A DNA stretch of 64,000 nucleotides from WHTX01 sp038255145 (GTDB lineage: Bacteria; Actinomycetota; Acidimicrobiia; Acidimicrobiales; CAIXPF01). Under the pieces are notes generated by a model. That model searched no databases. It was not told where the DNA came from and saw only the letters and a program-made list of their open reading frames with translations. Of this stretch, positions 23,242-32,431 are shown piece after piece. A program made the translations under genes and the position numbers. Numbering within the stretch: the first letter of the stretch is position 1; each line of letters opens with the position of its first letter. The stretch spans positions 62,001 to 126,000 of the forward strand of contig JBBSLP010000001.1 of assembly GCA_038255145.1 (NCBI GenBank). The letters are read 5' to 3'.

Positions 23242-23663
23242 CCGCTCCGAGGACAGAACGGCTGACGTTCGACGACGTGGAGCTCGGTGACGACCTGCCC
23301 GAGACCCACCCCGACGTGTCGCTGGAGAAGGTGCGCCTGTTCGTCGAGGCCTCGGGCATGCCCTTCGCCCGCTTCACCGACAACGAGGCGGCCAAGGCCG
23401 AGGGCCTGCCCGGAGCGTTGGTGCCCGGCATCATGAGCCAGGGCCTGCTGGCGGTGATGATCCACCAGTGGGCTCCCGGTTGTCGGATCCAGAAGCTCGA
23501 CACCGTGTTCCGCTTCCCCGTGCTCACCGGCTCCAAGCCCCGCTGCGTCGGCGCCGTCACCGACACCGACGAGGACACCCGCACCGTCACCATCGACTGC
23601 ACCCTGATCAGCGAGACCGGCGAGACGTCCCTGCTGGGCACCGCCGTGGTCGCCTTGGACTGA
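23238..23663 (+). CDS. MaoC-like subunit B (catalytic hydratase)
   Basis: 141 residues, hot-dog fold (LTFDDVELGDDLPETHPDVSLEKVRLFVEASG, then the catalytic-type motif FARFTDNEAAKAEGLPGALVPGIMSQGLLAVMIHQW). The usual hydratase pair Asp-x4-His reads DNEAAKAEG; the His of the canonical motif is not evident, so activity needs checking. It should pair with subunit A as a heteromeric enoyl-CoA hydratase that supplies a beta-hydroxyacyl-CoA to the aldolase. Last member of the tightly coupled six-gene run. Confidence 0.85.
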   Translation: MTAPRTERLTFDDVELGDDLPETHPDVSLEKVRLFVEASGMPFARFTDNEAAKAEGLPGALVPGIMSQGLLAVMIHQWAPGCRIQKLDTVFRFPVLTGSKPRCVGAVTDTDEDTRTVTIDCTLISETGETSLLGTAVVALD

Positions 23664-23731
23664 TGGCCGCCTCCACGCTTCCGGCCCACCCGGTGCGGGT
23701 GGGCGGCGACGCTCGGGGGTACGTTCGCACC

Positions 23732-23896
23732 GTGGCCAACGAGAGCGGTGTCATCCTCACGTGCACGAACGACGAGTGCCGGTGCCGGCTGCGCATCGAG
23801 GTGCCCTGTCCCCACGGTGACAGCTACACGTGCGCCTGCGGACATCCCTTCGTCGACGCCGAAGAGCAGTCACCCCTCACCGACCTCCCCGCCTAG
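23732..23896 (+). CDS. Metallothionein-like small cysteine-rich protein
   Basis: 54 residues: ILTCTNDECRCRLRIE, then PCPHGDSYTCACGHPFVD. Six Cys and two His in CxxxxCxC and CxCxH patterns, similar in style to bacterial metallothionein-like proteins of actinobacteria; metal binding is therefore likely, function unproven. The frame is open from an ATG at 23663 that overlaps the MaoC stop, which would give 77 residues. GTG 23732, however, stands six bases after TACGTT (23720-23725), matching the leaderless start pattern and giving a family-typical length. Both products are possible. Confidence 0.65.
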   Translation: MANESGVILTCTNDECRCRLRIEVPCPHGDSYTCACGHPFVDAEEQSPLTDLPA

Positions 23897-23965
23897 CCGC
23901 CCTCGGGGCCAGGGTGGCCAGGCGCGTGGTTCGCGGCTCGCCGCCCGACTGGGGCCGGACCGGGG

Positions 23966-25823
23966 TCAGCCGAGTTGGTTGTCGACGAAGCACCAGCGCC
24001 AGGACTCGCCGGGCTCGACGGAGCGCATGACGGGGTGGTGGTCGGACTCGTAGTGGACGCGGGCGTGGTGGCCCCGGGACGAGTCGCAGCAGCCCACGTG
24101 GCCACAGGTCGTGCACTGGCGCAGGTGGACCCACTCCCAGCCCAGGGCCAGGCACTCCTCGCAACCCTGGACGTCGGGGGGTTCGGGGTCCGTCGCGCTC
24201 CGCAGGTGGTCGCACAGGCGCAGTCGCTCGGGGACGAGCTGGGCCATGGCGTCCTCGGGACGGTCGGCCTCCTCGTCGGTGTCGAGCAGGGCATCCTCGA
24301 GGTCGAGCTCCTGCTGGACCCGGCGCAGCAGCTCGTCGTCGAGCTGGCCGGCGTCGCGCAGGCGCACCAGCTCCTGGCGCTCGGCCAGGATCATCTCCCG
24401 CCGCAGCCGCCGGTACATGGCCGTGGGCGGCTCACCGGCCTCGGCGTCGCCCAGCCGCTCCCAGGCGATCCACGTGCGCAGCTCCGCCCCCCGCCGCAGG
24501 CGGTCGATGATGGGCTCCGGCGTGCGCTCGTCGGCCACCAGATCGCCCAGGCGGTCCAGCGCCCCGTTCACCGCCGACTCCAGGGCGTTGGCCACCTGCA
24601 GGTCGTCGAGGCGGGGATCGGGGGGGCGGATGCCCAGCTTGCGGATCACGGCGGGCAGGGTGAATCCCTGCACCCCCAGGGTGCCGAGGATGACGGCCAC
24701 GGTCAGGCCCAGCAGCAAACCCCGGCGGGGCATGTCCAGGGGCAGGGCCAGGGCCGCGGCCAGCGACACCACCCCCCGCAGCCCGGCCCAGGACACCACG
24801 GCCAGGGGGCGCCAGCCCGGTGTGCCCCCCTCGGGTGACGGGTTGAGCCGCAACAGGTACGTGGTACCGAACACCCACAACGGCCGCACGAGGATGACCA
24901 CCGCCAGCACCACGGCCACCGACAGGACCAGCTCGCCGGCGCTGGCATCGAGGTCACCGAGGATGTGGCGCAGCTGCAGACCGATGAGGGCGAACACCGC
25001 CCCCTCGAGCAGGAACTGGATCATGGACCACGTCGACGTGCCCACGAGACGGGCCCGGGGGTCCTGGTAGAGGGGGGCCCGGTGGGCCACGAGCAGGCCG
25101 GCCACGACCACGGCCACCACACCCGAGGCGTGCAGCTCTTCGGCGGGCAGGAAGGCGGCGAAGGGGGCCACCAGCGACAACGCCGTGTCGGTCAGGGAAT
25201 CGTGGACCCGCTGGCGCACGACGTTCAACAGCCAACCCACGGCCAGGCCCACGGCCACGCCGCCCACCGCCGCCACCACCAGCTCACGACCGGCTTCGAG
25301 CACGGTGATGGATCCCGCCGTGGCCGCCAGGGCCACCCGCAGGGCCACCAGGGCGGTGGCGTCGTTGAACAGGCTCTCGCCCTCGAGCACGGTCAGCGTC
25401 TTGCGCCCCAGCCCGCTGCGCCGGCCGATGGCGCTGGCGGCCACGGCGTCGGGGGGGGGCCACGATGGCGCCCAGGGCCATGGCCGCGGCCAGGGGCACC
25501 GACGGCACCGCCGTGTGCAGGGCGAAGCCCACGGCCACCGTGGTCACCAGGACCGCCCCCACCGACAGCAGCCCGATGGGACGGGCGTAGCGGCGGATGT
25601 CGAGCAGGGACGAGTTCAGGGCCGCGGCGTAGAGCAGCGGGGGCAGCAGGACCACGAGCACGATCTCGGGGTCGAGGTGGTAGTCCGGCGCCCCGGGCAC
25701 CAGGGACACGACCACACCCGCGGCCACCAGCAGCAGGGGTGCGGGCAACCGCCACGCCCGGGCCAGGGCGGACACGGCCACGACGCCCAGGACCAGGCCG
25801 ACGAGAGGTCCGAGCTCGTGCAC
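23966..25823 (-). pseudogene. Na+/H+ antiporter (CPA1) with C-terminal UBP zinc finger, frameshifted
   Basis: From GTG 25823 the N-terminal part reads VHELGPLVGLVLGVVAVSALARAW and continues through several membrane helices to AMALGAIVAPP. There a run of nine C on the coding strand (G at 25451-25459) has one base too many. After the shift, translation resumes as DAVAASAIGRRSGLGRKTLTVLEGESLFNDATALV, the standard CPA1 ion-site region, followed by more helices, a cytoplasmic helical domain, and a zinc finger of UBP type (CEECLALGWEWVHLRQCTTCGHVGCCD, HHARVHYESDHHPVMRS) at the C-terminus. Removing one base restores about 620 residues. The homopolymer makes a sequencing error or phase variation both possible. 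GTG 25823 lies seven bases after TACCTT. Confidence 0.8.
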
Positions 25824-25882
25824 GGGCGACAAGGTAGGGGGCGACCGACCCCTCCCGCCCCGTCGAAGGCCGACCGCCGCGC

Positions 25883-27082
25883 TCAGGCGATGACGCCGGC
25901 CTCCTTGAGGGCGTCGATGTCGTCCCAGGTCCGGCCCAGGTCGAGCAGGACCAGTTCGGTGTCCTGGCCCAGCTCGGGGGCCCCGCTCGAGGGACTCAGG
26001 GCCCGGCCGGCGAAGTCGATGGGGCTGGCCACGCCGGGGACCACGGTGCCGTCGGCCAGGGGCACGTCGACGAAGCCGTGGGCCGCCTCCACCAGGGGGT
26101 CTTCGAGCAGCTCGTGGATGTGCTGCACGGGGGCCCACCACACCCCCTCCCGGTCGAAGGCCTCACCCCAGGCCGCCATGTCCCGGGTGGAGAAGGCCTC
26201 CTGCAGCACCTCGGTCACCTTGGTGGCGTGGTCCCGACGCGACTCCATGGAGGCGAAGCGGGGATCCTCGGCCAGGTCGGGGCGTTCGAGGGCGGCCAGC
26301 ACCAGGGGCAGGTGGCGGTCCCCCTCCAGGCACAGCAGCCAGAACCAGCGCCCGTCCCCACACTGGTAGCCGGTGAGCAGGGGGTTCGGGGAGGACCGGA
26401 TGGACGTGGGGGTGGTGGGCAACCCGGTGCGGGCCGCGGTGTTGGCGTCGGCGCCGATGAAGTACATGCCCGTGCGCAACAGTGACGTCTCCACCAGCTG
26501 GCCCTCCCCGGTCCGCTCCCGGGCGAACAGCGCTGCGGACACACCCCCGGCGGCGCCGAGGCCGGTCATGTGGTCACCCATGCCCCCGCGCTGGTAGGGC
26601 AGGGTCATGCCCGGCGCGGCCAGGGACGAGGCGATGCCGGCCCGGGACCAGAAGGCGCCCATGTCGTAGGAGGCCCGGTCGGCCTCGGGGCTGGTGCGCC
26701 CGTACCCGGTGATGCTCAGGTACACCAGGCGGGGGTTGTGGGCGTGCAACGAGTCCCAGTCCAGGCCCAGGCGTTGCAGGCCGCCGGGCCGGTAGTTGGT
26801 GACGAACACGTCGGCCCCGGCCAACAGGTCGTAGGCGATGGCCCGACCCTCGGGGACGCGCAGGTCGACCGACACGCTGCGCTTGCCCCGGTTGTCGAGC
26901 TCGAAGGGGGGGTTCATGTCCCCGCCCCACATGAAGGCCAGGCCCCGGAAGGGGTCGCCGTCGAGGGGCTCGAGCTTGACGACGTCGGCCCCCCAGTCGG
27001 CCAGGATCGAGGCGCAGGCGGGACCGGCCAGCCACAGCCCGAGCTCGACGACCTTGACGCCCTCCAACGGTCCCGAGCCCAT
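25883..27082 (-). CDS. CaiB/BaiF CoA-transferase (class III)
   Basis: 399 residues. N-terminal Rossmann half (LEGVKVVELGLWLAGPACASILADWGADVVKLEP), VYLSITGYGRTSP, and RGGMGDHMTGLGAAGGVSAALFARERTGEGQLVETSL, the standard family motifs. The Asp in GGMGDHMTG is the catalytic residue that forms an acyl-CoA anhydride intermediate in this family. It transfers CoA between carboxylic acids; the acid is unknown. ATG 27082 has a strong GGGGGAGGGG ribosome site. Divergent from the FKBP lipoprotein gene. Confidence 0.9.
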   Translation of the reverse strand: MGSGPLEGVKVVELGLWLAGPACASILADWGADVVKLEPLDGDPFRGLAFMWGGDMNPPFELDNRGKRSVSVDLRVPEGRAIAYDLLAGADVFVTNYRPGGLQRLGLDWDSLHAHNPRLVYLSITGYGRTSPEADRASYDMGAFWSRAGIASSLAAPGMTLPYQRGGMGDHMTGLGAAGGVSAALFARERTGEGQLVETSLLRTGMYFIGADANTAARTGLPTTPTSIRSSPNPLLTGYQCGDGRWFWLLCLEGDRHLPLVLAALERPDLAEDPRFASMESRRDHATKVTEVLQEAFSTRDMAAWGEAFDREGVWWAPVQHIHELLEDPLVEAAHGFVDVPLADGTVVPGVASPIDFAGRALSPSSGAPELGQDTELVLLDLGRTWDDIDALKEAGVIA

Positions 27083-27233
27083 GGACACCCCTCCCCCGCA
27101 GCCCGCCCGGTGCGGGTCCGGGCCGCACCCTAGATCGGCCGGGCGACCCCACTGGTGGGGACGGGACGGGCATACTCGACGCTCCGGTCGCGACCGCCGT
27201 AGTGCGGCAGCTCCCCCACCGACCCGAGGTCCC

Positions 27234-28232
27234 ATGCGACGACTCGCCCTCCCCGTGCTCCTGTCCATCGCGCTCGCCATCCCCCTGGCGTCCTGCGGCG
27301 GGAGCGACGACACCGACAACGCCGACACCTCCACCAGCGTGGCCGAGAGCCCTGCGGGCACCCCGGCCGAGGCGTCCGCCGACCTCGAGGCCATCAAGGT
27401 GGAGGGGGACTTCGGCGCCGCTCCCACGCTCGAGTTCACCAAGCCCTTCAACGCCACCCAGACCGAGCGCAAGGTCGTCATCGAGGGCGACGGCGAGGCA
27501 TCGGTGTCCGGCTCCACCGTGGTGTTCAACTACATCATGGTCAACGCCAAGGACGGCAACGAGTTCGACAGCAGCTACAGCCGCAGCCCCCAGAGCATCG
27601 TGTTGGACGACACCCAGATCATCCCCGGTTTCGTCAAGGGCCTCGTCGGTGTCAAGGCCGACAGCCGGGTGCTGATCGCCATCCCCCCCGCTGACGGCTT
27701 CGGTCCCGCCGGGGGCATCGAGGAGGCCGGGGTCGGCGCCGAGGACACGGTGCTGGCCGTCGTCGACATGATCGAGATCCGCCACCCCCTGACCCGGGCC
27801 GAGGGCACCGAGGTGGCCCCCGTGGCCGGTCAGCCCACCGTGGTCCTCGACGATGACGGCAAGCCCACCATCACCCTGCCCGAGGGCCCCGCCCCCGCCA
27901 CCCTGGTGGTCCAGGACCTGATCAAGGGCGACGGCCCCGTCGTCGCCGCCGGCCAGACCCTGACCGTGGCCTACACGGGCATCATCTGGCCCGGGGGCAA
28001 GCAGTTCGACTCGTCGTGGGACCGGGGCACGCCGGCCACCTTCGACATCGGCACCGGCCGGGTCATCCCCGGCTGGGACGAGGGCCTGGTGGGCCGGACC
28101 GTGGGCTCCCAGGTGCTGCTGGTCATCCCCCCCGACAAGGGCTACGGCACCGAGGGCCAGGCCGACGCCGGCATCCTCGGCACCGACACCCTGGTCTTCG
28201 TGGTCGACATCCTCGACGCCGTCGGCGGCTGA
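27234..28232 (+). CDS. Lipoprotein with two FKBP-type prolyl isomerase domains
   Basis: 332 residues. Signal with lipobox (IPLASCGG, Cys19 to 20) places it on the outer face of the membrane. Residues about 90-190 and 220-332 are FKBP domains. The first shows FNYIMVNAKDGNEFDSS, QIIPGFVKGLVGVK and RVLIAIPPADGFGP; the second AYTGIIWPGGKQFDSSWDR, RVIPGWDEGLVGRTVG and VLLVIPPDKGYG. The second keeps the classical active-site pattern better. It probably assists folding of exported proteins. ATG 27234 follows GAGGT. Confidence 0.9.
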   Translation: MRRLALPVLLSIALAIPLASCGGSDDTDNADTSTSVAESPAGTPAEASADLEAIKVEGDFGAAPTLEFTKPFNATQTERKVVIEGDGEASVSGSTVVFNYIMVNAKDGNEFDSSYSRSPQSIVLDDTQIIPGFVKGLVGVKADSRVLIAIPPADGFGPAGGIEEAGVGAEDTVLAVVDMIEIRHPLTRAEGTEVAPVAGQPTVVLDDDGKPTITLPEGPAPATLVVQDLIKGDGPVVAAGQTLTVAYTGIIWPGGKQFDSSWDRGTPATFDIGTGRVIPGWDEGLVGRTVGSQVLLVIPPDKGYGTEGQADAGILGTDTLVFVVDILDAVGG

Positions 28233-28251
28233 CCGGCCCTCCGGCTGGGCG

Positions 28252-29259
28252 TCAGCTGAAGCGGGCCCGCAGGGCGGGCATGACCTCCTGCGCGAAGCGC
28301 ACCAGGCTGGGGGTGAGCTGCTCGGGGGACATGCCCGGGGGTACGCCATGGGTGATGAGGTCGGTGAAGCCGTGGGCCTCGATGAAGTCACCCAGCCGGT
28401 CCCGGACCTGGTCGGGGTCCCCGATGATCCACGCCTGATCGATGCGGTCGGGGCCGCTGAGGCCGAACGAGGCATCGGCCTCGGCGAAGAAGCGGGCGTA
28501 GACCGACATGCGGTAGCGCTCGGCCGTGCGGATGGGCGGCCAGTCGCGATCCCGGTCGTCGGTGACCAGCCACGGGCGGATGATGCCCACCCGGCGGGTG
28601 CTGGGGTCGTCGCCCCGGGCGGTGACCTGGGCCCGCCAGCGGTCGAGCACCTCGCCCTCGCCCTGGGGCAGGAAGTGGGCGCCGTAGCGGGCGGCCCGGT
28701 CGGCGCCGGCCTCGGTCATGGCCCCCATCCACAGGGGCGGACCCCCGGGCTGGACGGGCTTGGGCGTCACCGACAGGTCGTCGAAGTGGTAGCGCTTGCC
28801 GTGGTAGCTGAAGGGCTCGCCCGACCACGCCAGGCGCAGCACGTCGAGGCCCTCCTCGGTGAGCGAGACCCGGCGGGACACGGGGATGCCGAAGCCCTTG
28901 AACTCGTGGGGGGCGTAGCCCATGCCCACCCCGAGCTCGACCCGGCCGCCGGACAGGTTGTCGAGCACGGCCAGGTCCTCGGCCAACCGGACCGGGTGGT
29001 AGAAGGGCAGCAGGGCGATGTCGGTCGCCACCCGCAGGCGCTTGGAGCGGCCCAGGACCGCCCCGGCCACCGGCGTCCACGACGGCAGGTAGCCGTCCTC
29101 CACGAAGTGGTGTTCGGTGAACCACACCACGTCGTAGCCCGCCTGGTCGATGGCAGAGATCTGGTCGAGGACCTGGGCGTACAGGTCGGGGTTCGACAGT
29201 CCGGAACCCTCGGGGTTGCGGAAGTCGTACATGACGCCAAATCGGATCGGTGCCCCCAC
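28252..29259 (-). CDS. LLM-class flavin-dependent oxidoreductase
   Basis: 335 residues, luciferase-like TIM barrel: IRFGVMYDFRNPEGSG at the N-terminus, WFTEHHFVEDGYLPSW, RVELGVGMGYAPHEFKGFG and RVATDIALLPFYHPVRLAEDLAVLDNLSGG, all usual in FMN- or F420-dependent monooxygenases of this class. GTG 29259 lies eight bases after TAAGGT and no ribosome site is present, so the leaderless start is preferred over longer frames reaching 29370. It is divergent from the MaoC-like gene at 29343 (83 bases between the starts). Confidence 0.87.
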   Translation of the reverse strand: MGAPIRFGVMYDFRNPEGSGLSNPDLYAQVLDQISAIDQAGYDVVWFTEHHFVEDGYLPSWTPVAGAVLGRSKRLRVATDIALLPFYHPVRLAEDLAVLDNLSGGRVELGVGMGYAPHEFKGFGIPVSRRVSLTEEGLDVLRLAWSGEPFSYHGKRYHFDDLSVTPKPVQPGGPPLWMGAMTEAGADRAARYGAHFLPQGEGEVLDRWRAQVTARGDDPSTRRVGIIRPWLVTDDRDRDWPPIRTAERYRMSVYARFFAEADASFGLSGPDRIDQAWIIGDPDQVRDRLGDFIEAHGFTDLITHGVPPGMSPEQLTPSLVRFAQEVMPALRARFS

Positions 29260-29342
29260 GGCCGGGGACCTTACGCCGAGCGGGTGACGGCCACCACCTA
29301 GGCTGGGCGGCCGCCCATCGTGGGATCCGAGGGGGCCGTCAC

Positions 29343-30281
29343 ATGGGTGCAGAGCCGGACTTCGACACACCGATCACGGTGAGCGGGCCGTTGCGCTCGC
29401 CCCGCCAGATGCTGGCCGAGCAGTCCTACAGCGGCCACACCAGCATCCACGACGACGAGACCGCGTCCAAGCTGGGCCTGCAGGGCGGCGCCATCGAGGG
29501 CCCCACCCACTTCAGCCAGTTCGAGCCCCTGTTCGCTCTGCTGTGGGGGTCGCGTTGGAACGAGTGGGGCTGCATCAGCGCCCACTTCTCCAACATCTGC
29601 GCCCAGGGTGAGCAGGTGCGGGCCAGCGTCGACGTCGAGCACGCCGGGGCCGACGCCGCCCGCATCATCGCCCACAAGGCCGACGGCACCGTGGTGCTGA
29701 CGGGGACCGCCTCGGTCGGCCCCGAGCACCCCGAGAGCGAGCTCGAGGCCCGCCTGGCCCGGGTACGTCCACCCGAGCGCCTGGTGCTGCTCGACCAGAT
29801 GGCCATCGGCCAGCGCGGCGCCGCGATCGAGGCCGCCACCATGGGGTTCGAGGACCACATGGGGGACCTCTACCCCTTCACCCTGGCCCAGAAGTTGGCC
29901 CTCATCACCGAGACCAACCCGTGGTCCACCCCCGAGGGCGGCCCCACCTCGCCGTGGGGGGCGCCGGTCGTCCCCCTGGAGATGATCAGCGTGCTCACCC
30001 AGGCCACCAGCCACCAGGCCGGCTTCCTGGTCCGCCAGCCCTCGGTCGGCCTCTTCCTCGACCTCGAGATCCGCTTCCTGGGCCAGCCCGTCCTCGTGGG
30101 ACGTCGCTACCGCTTCGAGCGCGAGCTGGTGGGCCTGGGCGAGAGCCGACGCACCGAGTCGTGGTGGACCCGCACCACCGTCCTCGACGACACCACCGGC
30201 GATGCCGTGGCCCACACCCTCATCCACCAGGGTGTCTTCAAGGAGTCCTACCCCGGCTACGCCGCCGCGGTCGGTGGCTGA
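29343..30281 (+). CDS. Double hot-dog (MaoC-like) protein of unknown substrate
   Basis: 312 residues. The N-terminal half has YSGHTSIHDDETASKLGLQGGAIEGPTHFSQFEPL, the hydratase/dehydrogenase-type H-x-D...G-x-x-GP-x-H pattern of MaoC-like domains. The C-terminal half ends in a second beta-rich segment (LFLDLEIRFLGQPVLVGRRYRFERELVGLGES), so a two-hot-dog fold is likely. CoA thioester chemistry is inferred from fold and neighbours (LLM enzyme, acyl-CoA synthetase). ATG 29343 has GAGGGGG eight bases upstream; the frame is open to 29250. Confidence 0.72.
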   Translation: MGAEPDFDTPITVSGPLRSPRQMLAEQSYSGHTSIHDDETASKLGLQGGAIEGPTHFSQFEPLFALLWGSRWNEWGCISAHFSNICAQGEQVRASVDVEHAGADAARIIAHKADGTVVLTGTASVGPEHPESELEARLARVRPPERLVLLDQMAIGQRGAAIEAATMGFEDHMGDLYPFTLAQKLALITETNPWSTPEGGPTSPWGAPVVPLEMISVLTQATSHQAGFLVRQPSVGLFLDLEIRFLGQPVLVGRRYRFERELVGLGESRRTESWWTRTTVLDDTTGDAVAHTLIHQGVFKESYPGYAAAVGG

Positions 30282-30299
30282 CAGCTACACCGAGGGCCA

Positions 30300-31946
30300 C
30301 TACACCGAGGCGGAGTCCAGCAGCTCGCGCAGGCGGAACTTCTGCACCTTGCCCGACGGGGTCCGGGGGAAGTCGTCGACCACCTCGACCCGTTCCGGCC
30401 AGAACTGGCGGGCCATCCCCTCGACCCGGCAGTGCTCGGCCAGCTCGGCCAGGGTGGGAGGGTCGGCGGCGTCGGTGGCGATGACCACGGCGCAGGCCCG
30501 CTCCCCCAGGCGGTCGTCGGGCACGCCGACCACGGCGCACTCCCGCACCTTGGGGTGCAGGTAGAGCACGCCCTCGACCTCGACCGCGGGCACGTTCTCG
30601 CCGCCGCGGATGATCAGGTCCTTGAGCCGGCCGACGATGCGGATGCCGCCGTCGTCCCGCATGCGGGCCAGGTCACCGGTGTCGAACCAGGGATCACCGC
30701 CGTCGGGGTCCGCGGTCAGGCACGCCTCGTACAGGTCGGGCCGGCCGAAGTAGCCCGGCGTCTGGCTCGCGCCGCGCACCAGCAGGCGACCGGGCTCGCC
30801 CACGGGCAGGTCGTCACCACCCCCGTCCACCACCCGGACCTGGTTCCACGGGGTGGGGATGCCATCGGAGTCCGCGGCCAGGTCGGGACCGTCGGCGGGG
30901 CGGGTCAGGGTCACGGCGCCGTTCTCGGTCATGCCCCACACGGCCACCAGGTCGGCCCCCAGCTCCTCACGGCAGGCGGGGACGAGGTGGGGAGGCACGG
31001 GGGCGCCGCCGCACACGAAGAACCGCAGGGTGGTCACGTCGCGTCGCTCCCGGCGCTGGGCGGCCACGGCGTCCATGACGAAGGGGGTGGCCCCCATGGT
31101 GAAGGTCACGCCCTGCTCGGCCATGATCCGCACCCCCTCCTCCCCGTTCCACACGTCCTGGTACACGGCGGTCATGCCCCAGGCCAGGGGCATGACGAAG
31201 CCGTACAGGTAGCCCGTCTGGTGGGCCAGGGTCGACGACATGAGCACCACGTCCGAGGCGCCCAGGTCCAGGCCCTGCCGCAGGGTCTCGGCCGCGGCCC
31301 ACAGGGTGTGCCCGGTGTGGATCACCCCCTTGGGCTCCCCGGTGGTGCCCGAGGTGAACTGCACCTCGGCCACCTCGGCCGGCTCCAGGCGACGGGCATC
31401 GAGCTCGGCGTCGGTGACGGCGTCAGGCGAGCTCGACGGATCCGCGGCGGGCCCGAAGAAGGGCTCGTCGGGGCCGTCGCCCAGCACCACGACGTGTTCC
31501 AGGGAGGCCAGCTCGGCCCCCAGCTCCCGGGCCATGGACCCGTGGTCGTGGCCCCGGAAGAGCTCGGGGACCAGGAACACCCGGGCCCGGGTGCGGTCGA
31601 GGATGAAGCGCAGCTCGCGCTGGCGCAGGATGGGGACGAGGGGGTTGACCACGGCCCCGGCCCGGGCCGCGGCCAGGGCGGCCACGACGAAGCGCCACCC
31701 GTTGGGCAGCTGCAGGGCGACCACGTCTCCGTGGCGCACGCCGAGGTCGACCAGGGCCCGGGCTCCCCGGTCCACGAGCACGGCCAGCTCGCCGTACGTC
31801 AGCACCTCGGGCGCGGCCCGTCCGGTGACGTAGGAGACGACGGCGGCCTTGTCGGGCTGGCGGGCCGCGGTGGCCAACACGTCGTCGACGTAGGTGCGGT
31901 CACGCCGCACCCCGTTCACGTTGGCGTCGAACGAAGCCGGATCCAT
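30300..31946 (-). CDS. AMP-dependent acyl-CoA synthetase
   Basis: 548 residues, ANL superfamily: P-loop-like VQFTSGTTGEPKGVIHTG, VWGMTENGAVTLT (A5), WFDTGDLARMRDDGGIRIVGRLKDLIIRGGENVPAVEVE (A7-A8) and the catalytic Lys in PRTPSGKVQKFRLRELL (A10). It should activate a carboxylic acid as acyl-AMP and then acyl-CoA; cyclohexanecarboxylate- or fatty-acid-type substrates fit the subgroup, but are not determinable. ATG 31946 lies seven bases after TAGCGT with no ribosome site. Convergent with the MaoC-like gene. Confidence 0.92.
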   Translation of the reverse strand: MDPASFDANVNGVRRDRTYVDDVLATAARQPDKAAVVSYVTGRAAPEVLTYGELAVLVDRGARALVDLGVRHGDVVALQLPNGWRFVVAALAAARAGAVVNPLVPILRQRELRFILDRTRARVFLVPELFRGHDHGSMARELGAELASLEHVVVLGDGPDEPFFGPAADPSSSPDAVTDAELDARRLEPAEVAEVQFTSGTTGEPKGVIHTGHTLWAAAETLRQGLDLGASDVVLMSSTLAHQTGYLYGFVMPLAWGMTAVYQDVWNGEEGVRIMAEQGVTFTMGATPFVMDAVAAQRRERRDVTTLRFFVCGGAPVPPHLVPACREELGADLVAVWGMTENGAVTLTRPADGPDLAADSDGIPTPWNQVRVVDGGGDDLPVGEPGRLLVRGASQTPGYFGRPDLYEACLTADPDGGDPWFDTGDLARMRDDGGIRIVGRLKDLIIRGGENVPAVEVEGVLYLHPKVRECAVVGVPDDRLGERACAVVIATDAADPPTLAELAEHCRVEGMARQFWPERVEVVDDFPRTPSGKVQKFRLRELLDSASV

Positions 31947-32057
31947 GGCCGGGACGCTACCGCGATGTGACTGCGGTCATAGCCGGGAGCCACAACCGGG
32001 AGCCATAACCGGGAGCCATAGCCGGGTCCCGGGCCCGCCGTCCTGCCGTCGCCGGCC

Positions 32058-32395
32058 TCAGGCCGGACCCAGCAGCTCCTCGACCGTGCGCACGAGCTGG
32101 GCCACGTCGATGGGCTTGGACAGGTAACCGGCGGTGCACGCCGTTGGTGGCCACGGCGGCGAGCACGGCCAACCCGACCAGGGCCAGGAACAGCAGGACG
32201 GTGGCCAGGCGGAGCGGCGGACGCCGGCCGTCGAGCTCCGCCGTCACCGGCGGGGCCGGCCGCGCCGGAGCGGTGTCAGATCCGACTGCAGCCGCAGTTG
32301 CCCCCAATTGGCCGAGACTGATCCCCGCCGCCCTTCTGAGCACGCAGCGTGAAGAAGAACGTCGCTCCGTGGCCATCCTGGGTGTTGACACGTAC
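32058..32395 (-). pseudogene. Fragments of a hybrid histidine kinase (mosaic scar)
   Basis: No intact gene fills the 485 bases from 31947 to 32431. Three minus-strand pieces are recognisable in different frames. Near 32340-32390, VRVNTQDGHGATFFFTL is the end of a histidine kinase ATPase domain (G2 box). At about 32160-32230, LATVLLFLALVGLAVLAAVA is a membrane segment. At 32058-32140, AGYLSKPIDVAQLVRTVEELLGPA-stop is the C-terminal helix of a response-regulator receiver domain with its conserved Lys-Pro. They fit the debris of one hybrid kinase gene after deletions. Each fragment is short, so the call rests on motif likeness. Confidence 0.6.
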
Positions 32396-32431
32396 CGGTG
32401 CAGCGGCGGATCAGCCCGGCCACCGAACGGT

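Noticed and set aside
31957..32391. Single reading frame through the 31.9-32.4 kb gap as an intact membrane protein
   Set aside because: Only one hydrophobic segment is plausible; flanking parts match kinase and receiver debris better in other frames.
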